NCBI RefSeq assembly: GCF_013149295.1
Contig: NZ_JABGCB010000013.1
Coordinates: 1-64,000, forward strand
Reading direction: 5' to 3'
Length of the DNA: 64,000 bases
Origin: Novosphingobium sp. SG751A
Lineage (GTDB): Bacteria; Pseudomonadota; Alphaproteobacteria; Sphingomonadales; Sphingomonadaceae
Shown here piece by piece: positions 16,170 through 24,615 of this stretch. The notes under the pieces were generated by a model that had not been told where the DNA came from, did no database searches, and was given only the letters and a program-made list of their open reading frames with translations. Each line of letters opens with the position of its first letter. Positions within the stretch are counted from its first letter, which is position 1. Position numbers and translations under genes: made by a program.

Positions 16170-17603
16170 TTAGGGCCGGGCAAATGTCTGGGCCTTTTCG
16201 ATGCCGAAATGATCGGGCAATTGCGCGCCGGTAAAGCCGCTGGTCCCCGCGTCATAATCGAGGGGGAGCATCTGCGCGTTCCACCGCTGCCACTCCGCCT
16301 GCATTTCGTGGAATTTTTCCGGCATCCGATCCTTCAGGTTTGCGCGTTCCTGCGGATCGTCCACCACGTTGAACAGGAAAGTATTGTTCAGTATTTTCAG
16401 ATATTTCCAGTCACCCTTGCGACAGGCTTCCTGATTGAGATTGAGATAGCGCCATGAGAAACTGCGCTCATGCGCCTGATCGGGGCGGCGCAGGGCGGAC
16501 AGCAGATTTTCGCCGTCGGAGGGGAACGTCGGATCGGGCGCAGCCCCGGCCGCCGCCAGCAAGGTGGGCAGCCAGTCCATCGTCATGATCGGCTGCGCGC
16601 TGACCGCGCCCGCCCGCGCCACAGCGGGCCAGCGGACGATGGCGGGCACGCGAAGGCCGCCTTCCAGCAGTTCGGTCTTACGCCCGGTGAAGGGGCCGGT
16701 GTCGGAAAAACGTTCGCCGCCATTGTCGCTGGTGAAGACGGCAATCGTATTCTCCTCCATGCCCAGTTCCTTCAGGCGCTTGAGGGTTAACGCGATCTGA
16801 TAATCCATCCGCGTGACCATCTGCGCGTAAATCTTCGCGCTGCCCCCGTCGAAATGGAACATGGCCATAGGCTTGCCGCTCTCGTCCAGACGGCGCGCTT
16901 CGGCTACGTCCTCCGGCCCTTCCCACGGCCAATGCGGCGCGTTGAAATGCAGCGATAGGAAGAAGGGCTTGTCCTGCCGCGCATAGTCCGTAATCACCTC
17001 GCGTGCCTTGGCGCCCAGCAGGTCGGTCAGATAGCCCTGCTGGTCGATCTGGCGCGCATCATCCCACAGGTCCGCCTTACCGAAAGCCTTGTGTGTGAAA
17101 TAATCCAGACCGCCGCCGCGAAAGCCCCAGAAATGGTCATAGCCGCTTTGCTGAGGCCCATAATCAGGCAGCGCGCCCAGATGCCACTTGCCGATCAGCA
17201 TCGTGCCATAGCCCGCCTTGCGCAACAGTGAAGGCAGCGTGGGATGGCTGGCGGGCAGGCCGAGCGGGCGCTGCCCCAAAGGTTCCTCCAGCCCCACCGG
17301 CAGTCGATTCTGGTAACGTCCGGTGATGAGCGCCGTGCGCGTGGCCGAACAGACCGCCGCATTGGCATAGGCCTGCGTAAAGCGCACCCCTTGCGCGGCC
17401 AGTGCGTCGAGCGCCGGGGTGGCATAATCGCGCCGACCATAGCAACTGAGATCCGCAAAACCCATGTCATCGGCCAGAATGAACAGGATATTGGGTGGGC
17501 GCTGTCCCTTGCCCGTGGCGGCTCCGGCCAGTTCAGGCATCAGGCCCGCCCCCATCATAGCCGTCGATCCGGCAATCAGCGAACGTCGCGATAACGAAGC
17601 CAT
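16170..17603 (-). CDS. Tat-exported arylsulfatase-type sulfatase
   Basis: A 477-residue type I sulfatase that hydrolyses sulfate esters in the periplasm. SRRSLIAGS near the N-terminus is a twin-arginine signal followed by a hydrophobic stretch to about residue 30. The formylglycine site is C85-S-A-T-R, a cysteine-type motif needing a maturase, and Asp45-Asp46 in LADDMGFADLSCYG plus the TSDNGGE segment are calcium ligands. The gene follows the TonB-receptor gene by 23 bases on the same strand, suggesting that the receptor imports the sulfated substrate. No sulfatase maturase is in the window. Substrate is unknown. Confidence 0.93.
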   Translation of the reverse strand: MASLSRRSLIAGSTAMMGAGLMPELAGAATGKGQRPPNILFILADDMGFADLSCYGRRDYATPALDALAAQGVRFTQAYANAAVCSATRTALITGRYQNRLPVGLEEPLGQRPLGLPASHPTLPSLLRKAGYGTMLIGKWHLGALPDYGPQQSGYDHFWGFRGGGLDYFTHKAFGKADLWDDARQIDQQGYLTDLLGAKAREVITDYARQDKPFFLSLHFNAPHWPWEGPEDVAEARRLDESGKPMAMFHFDGGSAKIYAQMVTRMDYQIALTLKRLKELGMEENTIAVFTSDNGGERFSDTGPFTGRKTELLEGGLRVPAIVRWPAVARAGAVSAQPIMTMDWLPTLLAAAGAAPDPTFPSDGENLLSALRRPDQAHERSFSWRYLNLNQEACRKGDWKYLKILNNTFLFNVVDDPQERANLKDRMPEKFHEMQAEWQRWNAQMLPLDYDAGTSGFTGAQLPDHFGIEKAQTFARP

Positions 17604-17626
17604 GGAATGTGTCCTTAAAGGAATGA

Positions 17627-19969
17627 TCAGAAATTGCGGCGCAGCGTCACCGACACTTCGCGCGGCGGCGCGGGTTGGGCAAGGGTCATGCCCAGATTGA
17701 AGAATTTATTGTTGTAATAGGTCGCATCGAACAGATTGCGCACCGCCAGCGACAGGCGCCAGTCCTTGGCCGGAGAATCGAAGGTCAGCCGGGCATTGGC
17801 CACGCCATAGGCCCCTACCTGCCCTTCGGGATTGTTGGCGATGGCGGTAAAATAGGACGACTGATAGCTGTAATCCACGCGCGGAGTGAGGGTACCGATC
17901 CTCGTTTCCAGCCCATATTGCGCGCCGATCGAGGCCTTCCACGCGGGGGCAAAGGGCGCGGCATTGGCCAGCGTCACGCCCTGAATGACCACACCCGCCA
18001 CGCTGATGGAAGTCAGGCGGAAATGCAGATAGCTCACGCTGGCATCGATCAGCATGCCGCCCACGGGCCGCGCCGTCACTTCCAGTTCGGCGCCCTTATA
18101 CTGGGCCGATCCGACATTGGTGGGCGTGGCGTTGAGAGCGCTGTTCGCTGTGGGGGCGGTATTGGCAAAGATGATGTTCGCATAATCGTTGAGGAACAGC
18201 GAGCCATTGACCCGCAACCGCCGCGACCACAGATCGCTTTTGAACCCAACCTCATAGGCGGTGATGGTTTCGGGATAGAAGGGCACCGCCTGTTCAGGCA
18301 CGAAAGGCCGGGGGTTGGTGCCGCCGCCGCGAAAACCGGTTGAGACCTGCGCATAGGTCATCAACTGGTCGTTCCAGCGATAGTCCAGATTGACCCGGTA
18401 ATCGAGTTTGTTCGCCCGGTAATGGCTCTGCACCCCGGTCAGTACGCCCGCCGCCGTAAAGGTCGGCACGCCGGGCAGGAACGGGTTATACCGACGATAG
18501 GTGTAATCCTTGGAATCCCCGGTATAGCGGATGCCGCCAGTCAGGTTCAGGCCGGAAAGCGGATGCAGGATCGCCTGACCAAAGAGGCTCTTGTTGATGG
18601 AAACCGCATCATCGTCGGGCGCGTTGAGGTTTTCGAACGGCTTGCCGGGATAGAGGATGTTCGAGCCGGCAAAATTATTGTCCGCCCGGTAATAATAGCC
18701 CCCCACGGTCCAGTCGAGCAAGGCGCCCAACGCCCGGCCGTTCAGGCGCAATTCCTGACTGAACTGGCGGCTGCGGGCCTGATAGAGCGCGGTTTGCGTG
18801 GTGATCGGGCTGGCGTCGCCGTCGATGCCATAGCCGATGTTGTTGCGGCTGTAGCCGGTGATCGAGGTCAGGGTCAGATGCTCGCCCGGATGCCAGGTGA
18901 TCGTGCCGTTGAAAGAGCTTTGCAGCAGGTCATTATGAGCAGGCACGCTGATCGCGGGATGGCTGCCCGCGCCCACTTTGCCATTATAGATGGCCGGATC
19001 GGTAAAGGCGGGTGTGGCATAGGTGGCATAATTGTAATTGGCCCCGACGGGCACGACAAAAAGCGCTGGATCATAGGGCGCGAAATAGGCCGCCGCAGTG
19101 CTGTTCGCGGCCAGCAGAACCGTGGGCGCGACCTCGGAATTGTCCTTGATGACCGTGGCGGACAGATCCACTGTCCATTGCGGATTGGGCGTATAGCGCA
19201 GAGCCAGTCGCCCGCCCCCGTAATTCTTGCCGCCTTCGCGGCCCAGCACGCAATTGGTGGAAATGCCCGCGGCCGGAACCCCCGATGACGGATGGAGGCA
19301 GCCATAATCATACCGCGTCACATAGCCGTCCTGCCGCGTATAGACGCCTGAGGCGCGGGCATAGAGCTTGTCCGGCACAATGGTGAAATCGCCGCCGCCG
19401 CGAAAGCTGAGCAGATTGCGCGAGCCATAGCTGGCCTCAAGGTAATTCGCGCCGCGCCCGTCGGGCTTGCGGCTGTAGAGTTTGACCGCCCCGCCGATGG
19501 AATTCTTGCCCGCCAGCGTCCCTTGCGGCCCGCGCAGGATCTCCACCCGCTCCAGATCGAGCAGGTCGAAATTGGCGCCGAACAGCGAGCCATAATAAAC
19601 ATCATCGACATACATGCCCACGCCCGGCTCCATCGCGATGCTGCTGTCGCTTTGCCCCAGACCGCGCACGAAGACCGTGACGGCAGGGCCAAAAGCGGCG
19701 GCGGAGGGCTTGAGCAGCACGCCCGGCGCGCTGTTGCTGATGTCGGCAATCTGGCTGATCGAGCGCGCCTCCAGCCCCGAGGCGTTGATGGCGGTGATCG
19801 CCAGCGGCGTGTCCTGCAATTTCTGCGACTGGAACTGGGCTGTGACCACGATTTCCCCGATGGTCGCCTCGGGTTTTTGGGCCTCCTGCGCCATCGCGCC
19901 ATGGGCCTGCGCCATCATCAGCGCGCCCGATGTCAATAGGGCATGATGCATTCTTACAGATTTGCGCAT
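17627..19969 (-). CDS. TonB-dependent receptor
   Basis: A 780-residue outer-membrane receptor with a signal peptide ending near AMA, a TonB-box-like GEIVVTAQ segment, a plug domain (residues about 50-160, with VRGLGQSDSS and LDLERVEILRGPQGTLAGKNSIGGAV) and a 22-strand barrel ending in an aromatic residue (VTLRRNF). It imports large or scarce substrates using TonB energy. It heads a two-gene operon with the sulfatase and is divergent from a LysR gene with a palindromic operator, so the transport substrate is probably a sulfate ester or a compound bearing one. Confidence 0.94.
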   Translation of the reverse strand: MRKSVRMHHALLTSGALMMAQAHGAMAQEAQKPEATIGEIVVTAQFQSQKLQDTPLAITAINASGLEARSISQIADISNSAPGVLLKPSAAAFGPAVTVFVRGLGQSDSSIAMEPGVGMYVDDVYYGSLFGANFDLLDLERVEILRGPQGTLAGKNSIGGAVKLYSRKPDGRGANYLEASYGSRNLLSFRGGGDFTIVPDKLYARASGVYTRQDGYVTRYDYGCLHPSSGVPAAGISTNCVLGREGGKNYGGGRLALRYTPNPQWTVDLSATVIKDNSEVAPTVLLAANSTAAAYFAPYDPALFVVPVGANYNYATYATPAFTDPAIYNGKVGAGSHPAISVPAHNDLLQSSFNGTITWHPGEHLTLTSITGYSRNNIGYGIDGDASPITTQTALYQARSRQFSQELRLNGRALGALLDWTVGGYYYRADNNFAGSNILYPGKPFENLNAPDDDAVSINKSLFGQAILHPLSGLNLTGGIRYTGDSKDYTYRRYNPFLPGVPTFTAAGVLTGVQSHYRANKLDYRVNLDYRWNDQLMTYAQVSTGFRGGGTNPRPFVPEQAVPFYPETITAYEVGFKSDLWSRRLRVNGSLFLNDYANIIFANTAPTANSALNATPTNVGSAQYKGAELEVTARPVGGMLIDASVSYLHFRLTSISVAGVVIQGVTLANAAPFAPAWKASIGAQYGLETRIGTLTPRVDYSYQSSYFTAIANNPEGQVGAYGVANARLTFDSPAKDWRLSLAVRNLFDATYYNNKFFNLGMTLAQPAPPREVSVTLRRNF

Positions 19970-20056
19970 TGTCCTCTCCCCCCTGCTCGCCCGGCTTGGC
20001 GCCGGTGCGTTAGGCGGAACCTAGGGCGGGCCGCCGCGCCCATGCAAAGGGGGCTG

Positions 20057-20078
20057 GCCTTGTCATAAGTGACAAGGC
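20057..20078. promoter_or_regulatory. LysR operator palindrome between TonB receptor and LysR genes
   Basis: GCCTTGTCA at 20057-20065 and TGACAAGGC at 20070-20078 are perfect 9-base arms around TAAG. It contains a T-N11-A core and lies 27 bases before the LysR start and 88 bases before the TonB-receptor start, so it can control both. Confidence 0.75.
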
Positions 20079-20104
20079 AGAACTTATCGGTTAGGCTGGC
20101 GCGC

Positions 20105-21001
20105 ATGTTCCGCTTCACCATCCGCCAGATCGAAATATTCCTGAAGGTCTGCGAAGCGGAAGGCTTTCGCCGGGCCTCAGATGCGCTGGGCATTTCCGAG
20201 GCGGCGATCAGCCATCAGATCTGCCTGCTCGAAGAACAATTAGGCGGGGCGCTGTTTCGCCGCCGCCGGGGTGCAGCGATCCAGCTGCTGCCCGAGGGCG
20301 AGGAATTTCGCGAGGCTGCGATCCTGTTTGTCCGACAAGGCCTGGCGTTGGGGCAAAGGCTGGCCCCGGCCGCGCCCCACCCCACCAGCATCACCATTCA
20401 CACCGGGCCGCATTTGCTGGAGGATGCCCTGCGCCCGGCGCTGCCGGATTTTCTGAGGCGGCACCCGGATATCAACCTCAATCTGGTCCTGCCCAAGGCC
20501 CGCCGCTGGCTCAAGCAGGCCATTCTTGCCGACAAGGTTCAGGGCGCCCTGCTCAATGTGAAGGCGGCGGACGAATTGCCGCATTCCGATCTGCTGGCGC
20601 AAACCGAAATGGCCCTCTTCGCCTGCCCGACAATCGCGGCGCGGATCAGGGCCAATCCGGCACTGCCGATCGACCTGCTGCTGCCCAACAGCGAGCATCC
20701 CGATGCGGCGGCGCAGATCCGATATTTGCGCCATGCCGGGGTTCATTTCCGCATCGCGGGGCACTATCCCTTTCACGATGTGGGCATCCGCATGGCCGCC
20801 GAGGGGGGCGGCGCGCTGGTGGTGCTGACCAGCATCGTCACCTCGCTGGCGCCTGCGGGCCTGCTGGAGCGGGTGCAAAATCTGGGCACCTGGCAAACGA
20901 GGCTCTATCTTTCGCCCCATCTGCGGCCCGATCACGCGCTGGCCCTGCGCCAGTTCTTCACCACGGCGGCTGTGGGTCTGACCGCATCGTCAGGCGATTG
21001 A
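20105..21001 (+). CDS. LysR-family regulator
   Basis: A 298-residue LysR protein. The helix-turn-helix spans roughly residues 5-60 with RQIEIFLKVCEAEGFRRASDALGISEAAISHQI, followed by a normal effector domain. The start at 20105 is chosen because MFRFTIRQIEIF begins the family domain; the upstream frame would run through the palindromic operator. It is divergent from the TonB-receptor/sulfatase operon and probably responds to that pathway's substrate. It converges on the VOC gene with 11 bases between. Confidence 0.9.
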   Translation: MFRFTIRQIEIFLKVCEAEGFRRASDALGISEAAISHQICLLEEQLGGALFRRRRGAAIQLLPEGEEFREAAILFVRQGLALGQRLAPAAPHPTSITIHTGPHLLEDALRPALPDFLRRHPDINLNLVLPKARRWLKQAILADKVQGALLNVKAADELPHSDLLAQTEMALFACPTIAARIRANPALPIDLLLPNSEHPDAAAQIRYLRHAGVHFRIAGHYPFHDVGIRMAAEGGGALVVLTSIVTSLAPAGLLERVQNLGTWQTRLYLSPHLRPDHALALRQFFTTAAVGLTASSGD

Positions 21002-21012
21002 CGCCGAGCGCA

Positions 21013-21417
21013 TCAGATCCATTCGAAAAATTCAACGCAATAGCCGCCCGGATCGCGCACCTTGAATTCCAGCGTGCGCCCATCCACCCCGGTCTGAAGC
21101 CCTTCGCCCACACCCGCCACGCCCATGCGGAACAGGCGCGCGTGCCAGCCTTCAAGATCCTCGGTTTCCAGCGATAGGATCACGCCCTTGTTCGCCTCGT
21201 GCACCGGCATCTGGCTGCCATATCCCGCTCCCACCAGCGCGACGCAGGACGAGGCGCCCAGACGAAAGATCTCCAGACCCGGCGCCGACAGCATCCGCGT
21301 CAGGCCCAGCACATTGGCGTACCAATCCGCCGCGCTCGCCAGATCGTCATAGTAGAAGATCGTGTAGGCCCCGCCGATATGGGGATGCGATTCGGGCTGG
21401 GCGGAGGGGGCATCCAT
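21013..21417 (-). CDS. VOC-family (glyoxalase/dioxygenase fold) protein
   Basis: A 134-residue single-module vicinal-oxygen-chelate protein. The two beta-alpha repeats start at IGGAYTIFYYDDLASAADWYANVLG and GVILSLETEDLEGWHARL, and the C-terminal RDPGGYCVEFFEW carries the glutamate usually used for metal. The first repeat lacks an obvious histidine ligand, so enzymatic activity is uncertain; some members are binding proteins. The ATG at 21417 is favoured because GAGG lies seven bases upstream; ATG at 21420, overlapping the MarR stop, is also possible. Cotranscribed with the MarR gene. Confidence 0.82.
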   Translation of the reverse strand: MDAPSAQPESHPHIGGAYTIFYYDDLASAADWYANVLGLTRMLSAPGLEIFRLGASSCVALVGAGYGSQMPVHEANKGVILSLETEDLEGWHARLFRMGVAGVGEGLQTGVDGRTLEFKVRDPGGYCVEFFEWI

Positions 21418-21419
21418 CA

Positions 21420-21887
21420 TCAAACCTCGCTGATATTCGCCTCGATCTGCGACAGGGCGCGGCGCAGCGCAGCAATATCGGCCTTGCTGACCCCGTCGAG
21501 CGCAATCTTCTGATGCCGCACCGCCGAAACTGCAATCTCATCGAACAATTCGCGCCCCCGCTCGCTGAGCGACACCAGCGCCACGCGCGAATCCTCAGGC
21601 GAAATCTCGCGCTCGACCATGCCGTCACTATGCAACTGGCTGATGACCCGGCTGATGGTGGGCTGTTCCATCAAGGTGCGGTCGACAATCTGTGACATCG
21701 ACATCTGCCCCTGAGATCGCAAAACAGACAGCACGCGCCATTGCGAGAGATTGATCCCGCTGGCCTTCAACCGCCCGCTCAGGCGGATGTTCATCAGGCT
21801 GCTGACGCGATAGATCTGATATGGCAGGAAATCTCCCAGCCATCCATTGCCATCAGCGTCGATTTCATTGGTCATATCAGGGTTCAT
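21420..21887 (-). CDS. MarR-family regulator
   Basis: A 155-residue MarR repressor with the winged helix at QMSMSQIVDRTLMEQPTISRVISQLHSDGMVEREISPEDSR (positions about 62-103) and long dimerisation helices at both ends. GGGAG lies upstream of the ATG. It is divergent from the Na+ symporter operon with 141 bases between, and cotranscribed with the VOC gene. The likely job is repression of the transporter/aminotransferase/peptidase operon until a substrate is present. Confidence 0.9.
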   Translation of the reverse strand: MNPDMTNEIDADGNGWLGDFLPYQIYRVSSLMNIRLSGRLKASGINLSQWRVLSVLRSQGQMSMSQIVDRTLMEQPTISRVISQLHSDGMVEREISPEDSRVALVSLSERGRELFDEIAVSAVRHQKIALDGVSKADIAALRRALSQIEANISEV

Positions 21888-21964
21888 AAATCGGGCTCCC
21901 CCCTGGCTCCTTTACGCAATTTGGCGAGGATTTCCATCCGGTGACTCCATATTGCACAATTCAT

Positions 21965-21987
21965 TTCAGAATGTATATGATTATGAA
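21965..21987. promoter_or_regulatory. Imperfect inverted repeat before the symporter gene
   Basis: TTCAGAAT at 21965-21972 and ATTATGAA at 21980-21987 pair at 7 of 8 positions around a 7-base centre. It sits in an AT-rich stretch between the MarR and symporter genes, a plausible MarR operator, but in AT-rich sequence such repeats arise readily. Confidence 0.4.
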
Positions 21988-22028
21988 TATGAATGGCGCA
22001 GCCCCCGCAAAGCGCCATGGGGACAATG

Positions 22029-23399
22029 ATGAGCAGCCAAAACAATAAGGACCTGTGGACCTCCAACCTCGGCTTTGTGCTGGCAACGGCGGCCGCAGCC
22101 ATAGGGCTGGGCAGCCTCTGGCGCTTTCCCTATGTGGCCGGGGCCAATGGCGGCGGGGCCTTTGTGCTGGTCTATATGCTGTTCATCGCGGCGCTCTGCG
22201 TGCCTTTGATGATTGCCGAAATGAGCCTTGGCAAAGCGGGCATGGGCAGCGTGGTCGGATCGGTCCGGCGGCTGGTGGCCGAGGAAAATGCCTCGCCCTT
22301 CTGGCGCGTGGTGGGCTGGCTCAGCCTGGCCGTCCCCTTCTTCGGGCTAAGCTACTACAGCGTGGTGGCGGGCTGGTCGCTCGATTACACCCGCGTGGCC
22401 ATCGCGCAGGGTTTTGCCGGGACCGACGCCGATGCCTCGCACCATCTGTTCGAAACACTGATCGCCTCGCCATGGCGACAGGGGGCGATGCAATTCACCT
22501 TCATCATGGGCACGGCCACGGTGGTGGCCCTTGGCGTACAGCGCGGAATCGAGATCGTCTCGCGCATCAAGATGGTGGCGATGTTCACCGTGCTGATCGG
22601 GCTGGTGCTGTATAATGCGATCACGGTGGGTCTGGGGCCTGCGGTCGATTTCCTGATCGCGCCCGATTTCGCGCGCCTGACGCCTGCCAGCCTGCTGACC
22701 GCCATGGGGCAGGCGCTGTTTTCCACCGCCATCGGCGCGGGCGTGCTGATGACTTATGCCGCCTATCTGCCTGCGGGCGTTTCGGTGCCCAAATCGGCGG
22801 GCGTGGTGGCAGGCTCGGTGGTGGCGGTGTCGCTGCTGGCGGGGCTGGCGATCTTTCCCATCGTGCTGGCCCATGGGCTTACCCCTGCGGAGGGGCCTAA
22901 CCTGATTTTCGTGACACTGCCGGTCGCCTTTGGCGCGATGCCGGGCGGGCAATTCATCGCCGCGCTGTTCTTTGCGCTCATCACGCTGGGGGCCTTCACC
23001 ACGGCGGTGGGGATGCTTGAACCCGTCGCGGCCTATTGGCTGGAGCGCAAGCAATGGTCGCGCCCGCTGGTGGCCTATGGCACGGGTCTGGCGATCTGGA
23101 TGGTGGGCCTGCCCTCGCTGCTGTCGTTCAGCACGCTCAAGAATGTCCACCCCCTCGCCTTCATCCCCGGCTTTGGCGGCAAGACCTTTTTTGACACGCT
23201 CGACCATGGGATCAGCGAATTTCTCCTGCCGATCAATGCGCTGCTGATCGCGCTGTTTGCCGGCTATGCGCTGCGCCGCCGCCTCAACGCGTCCGAAACC
23301 ACCCTTCCCCCGGCGCTGCATAAAGTGTGGCGGCTGTTCACTTGCGTGATCGTGCCGCTGTCCATTCTGGTGCTGATGATCTCGCAGCTCAGCCGCTGA
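22029..23399 (+). CDS. Sodium-dependent transporter, NSS (SNF) family
   Basis: A 456-residue neurotransmitter:sodium symporter-type protein, with about 11-12 membrane helices. The N-terminal signature GLGSLWRFPYVAGANGGGAFVLVY is the unwound helix that binds sodium and an amino acid in LeuT-like proteins. It imports an amino acid or related compound with Na+. The start at 22029 (MSSQNNKDLW) is chosen because GGGGA lies upstream; in-frame ATGs at 21993, 22017 and 22026 are alternatives. First gene of an operon with the aminotransferase-fold enzyme (32 bases later) and the M20 peptidase. Confidence 0.92.
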   Translation: MSSQNNKDLWTSNLGFVLATAAAAIGLGSLWRFPYVAGANGGGAFVLVYMLFIAALCVPLMIAEMSLGKAGMGSVVGSVRRLVAEENASPFWRVVGWLSLAVPFFGLSYYSVVAGWSLDYTRVAIAQGFAGTDADASHHLFETLIASPWRQGAMQFTFIMGTATVVALGVQRGIEIVSRIKMVAMFTVLIGLVLYNAITVGLGPAVDFLIAPDFARLTPASLLTAMGQALFSTAIGAGVLMTYAAYLPAGVSVPKSAGVVAGSVVAVSLLAGLAIFPIVLAHGLTPAEGPNLIFVTLPVAFGAMPGGQFIAALFFALITLGAFTTAVGMLEPVAAYWLERKQWSRPLVAYGTGLAIWMVGLPSLLSFSTLKNVHPLAFIPGFGGKTFFDTLDHGISEFLLPINALLIALFAGYALRRRLNASETTLPPALHKVWRLFTCVIVPLSILVLMISQLSR

Positions 23400-23431
23400 T
23401 TATTCGCGCCCCCTTATTCGGAGACTATCGC

Positions 23432-24589
23432 GTGACACCTTCCTTCGATCTTGACGCCCTGCGTGAGCAATTCCCCTCGCTGCCGCGCCTCGCCTATTTC
23501 AACTCCGGCTCCTATGGCCTGCTGGCGCGCGGGGTGCGCGCGGCTTTCGATTCCTATCTCGACCGGCGCGAAGATGTCGGCGCCGACTGGGGCGGATGGG
23601 TGATGGCCAATGAGCGGCTGCGTGAGGCCATGGCCGCAATGCTGGGCGTTGCGGGCGATGAGGTGGCGATCACCGCCTCGGCCTCGGCGGGGATCAATGC
23701 GGTGGCCTCTTCGCTCGATTATGCGGCGCGGCCCAAGGTGATCGTCACCAATTTCGATTTCCCCACCAGCGCCCAGATCTGGCACGCGCAGGCCAAAGCG
23801 GGCGCGCAGGTCGTCCATATCGCCGAGGCGGAAGACGGCCTGATCCCCCTCGACGCGCTGCTGAGCGCCATTGACGAGCAGACCGCCATCGTGGCGCTCT
23901 CGCATGTCTGCTATCGCCATGGCGGACGCATTCCTGATGCGGATATACGCGCCGTGGTAGCCCGCGCGCATGAATTGGGCGCGCTGGTTATCCTCGATGG
24001 CTATCAGATCATCGGCACACAGACGATCCGCCCCGCCGATCTGGGCGTCGATTTCTATGTCGGCGGTTTCCTCAAATATCTGCTGGGCACAGCGGGCGCA
24101 GGCTTTCTCTATGCCAGCGCCGATGCCACCGCCCACCTGACCCCGCGCACCAGCGGTTGGTTCGCCCAAGCCGACATCAACGCGATGGACATCTTTGCCA
24201 ACACTCCCAGCCCCACCGCCCGCCGCTTCGAAGCAGGCACGCCCCCGGTCCCCAGCGCGATTGCCTGCGCGGCGGGACTGAAGGTTCTGGGCGAGGTGGG
24301 CTTGCCCGCCGTGGGGGACTGGATCGCGCATTTGACCGCGCTGACGATCGAACGTCTGGCTCAGGAGGGCATCACCATCGGATCGCCGATCGATCCGGCG
24401 CGGCGCGGGCCTTTGCTGACCATTGCTGCGCGCGATGATAATGCGCTAGTGGCGGCCCTTGCCGAGCGCGATGTGATCACCTCCTGCCGCGATGGCCGCC
24501 TGCGCGCGGGTTTCCATTTCTACAATACGCTTGCCGATGTGGACCGCTTTGTGGATGCTCTGCTGGCCAACCGCGCCCTATTGGCTTGA
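23432..24589 (+). CDS. PLP-dependent class-V aminotransferase-fold enzyme
   Basis: A 385-residue fold-type I PLP enzyme of the class-V aminotransferase/cysteine desulfurase group. FNSGSYGLLARGVRAAF, ITASASAGINAVASSL, the PLP-contacting LVILDGYQIIG and the Schiff-base lysine region VGGFLKYLLGTAGAGFLY are visible. No mobile catalytic cysteine typical of desulfurases is evident, so a transaminase, lyase or kynureninase-like activity is more likely. The start is a GTG at 23432 with CGGAGA upstream; no ATG fits. Lying between an amino-acid transporter and a peptidase, it probably processes the imported amino acid. Confidence 0.87.
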   Translation: MTPSFDLDALREQFPSLPRLAYFNSGSYGLLARGVRAAFDSYLDRREDVGADWGGWVMANERLREAMAAMLGVAGDEVAITASASAGINAVASSLDYAARPKVIVTNFDFPTSAQIWHAQAKAGAQVVHIAEAEDGLIPLDALLSAIDEQTAIVALSHVCYRHGGRIPDADIRAVVARAHELGALVILDGYQIIGTQTIRPADLGVDFYVGGFLKYLLGTAGAGFLYASADATAHLTPRTSGWFAQADINAMDIFANTPSPTARRFEAGTPPVPSAIACAAGLKVLGEVGLPAVGDWIAHLTALTIERLAQEGITIGSPIDPARRGPLLTIAARDDNALVAALAERDVITSCRDGRLRAGFHFYNTLADVDRFVDALLANRALLA

Positions 24590-24615
24590 AGTCTGGCTTG
24601 AGGAAATTACTGAAA

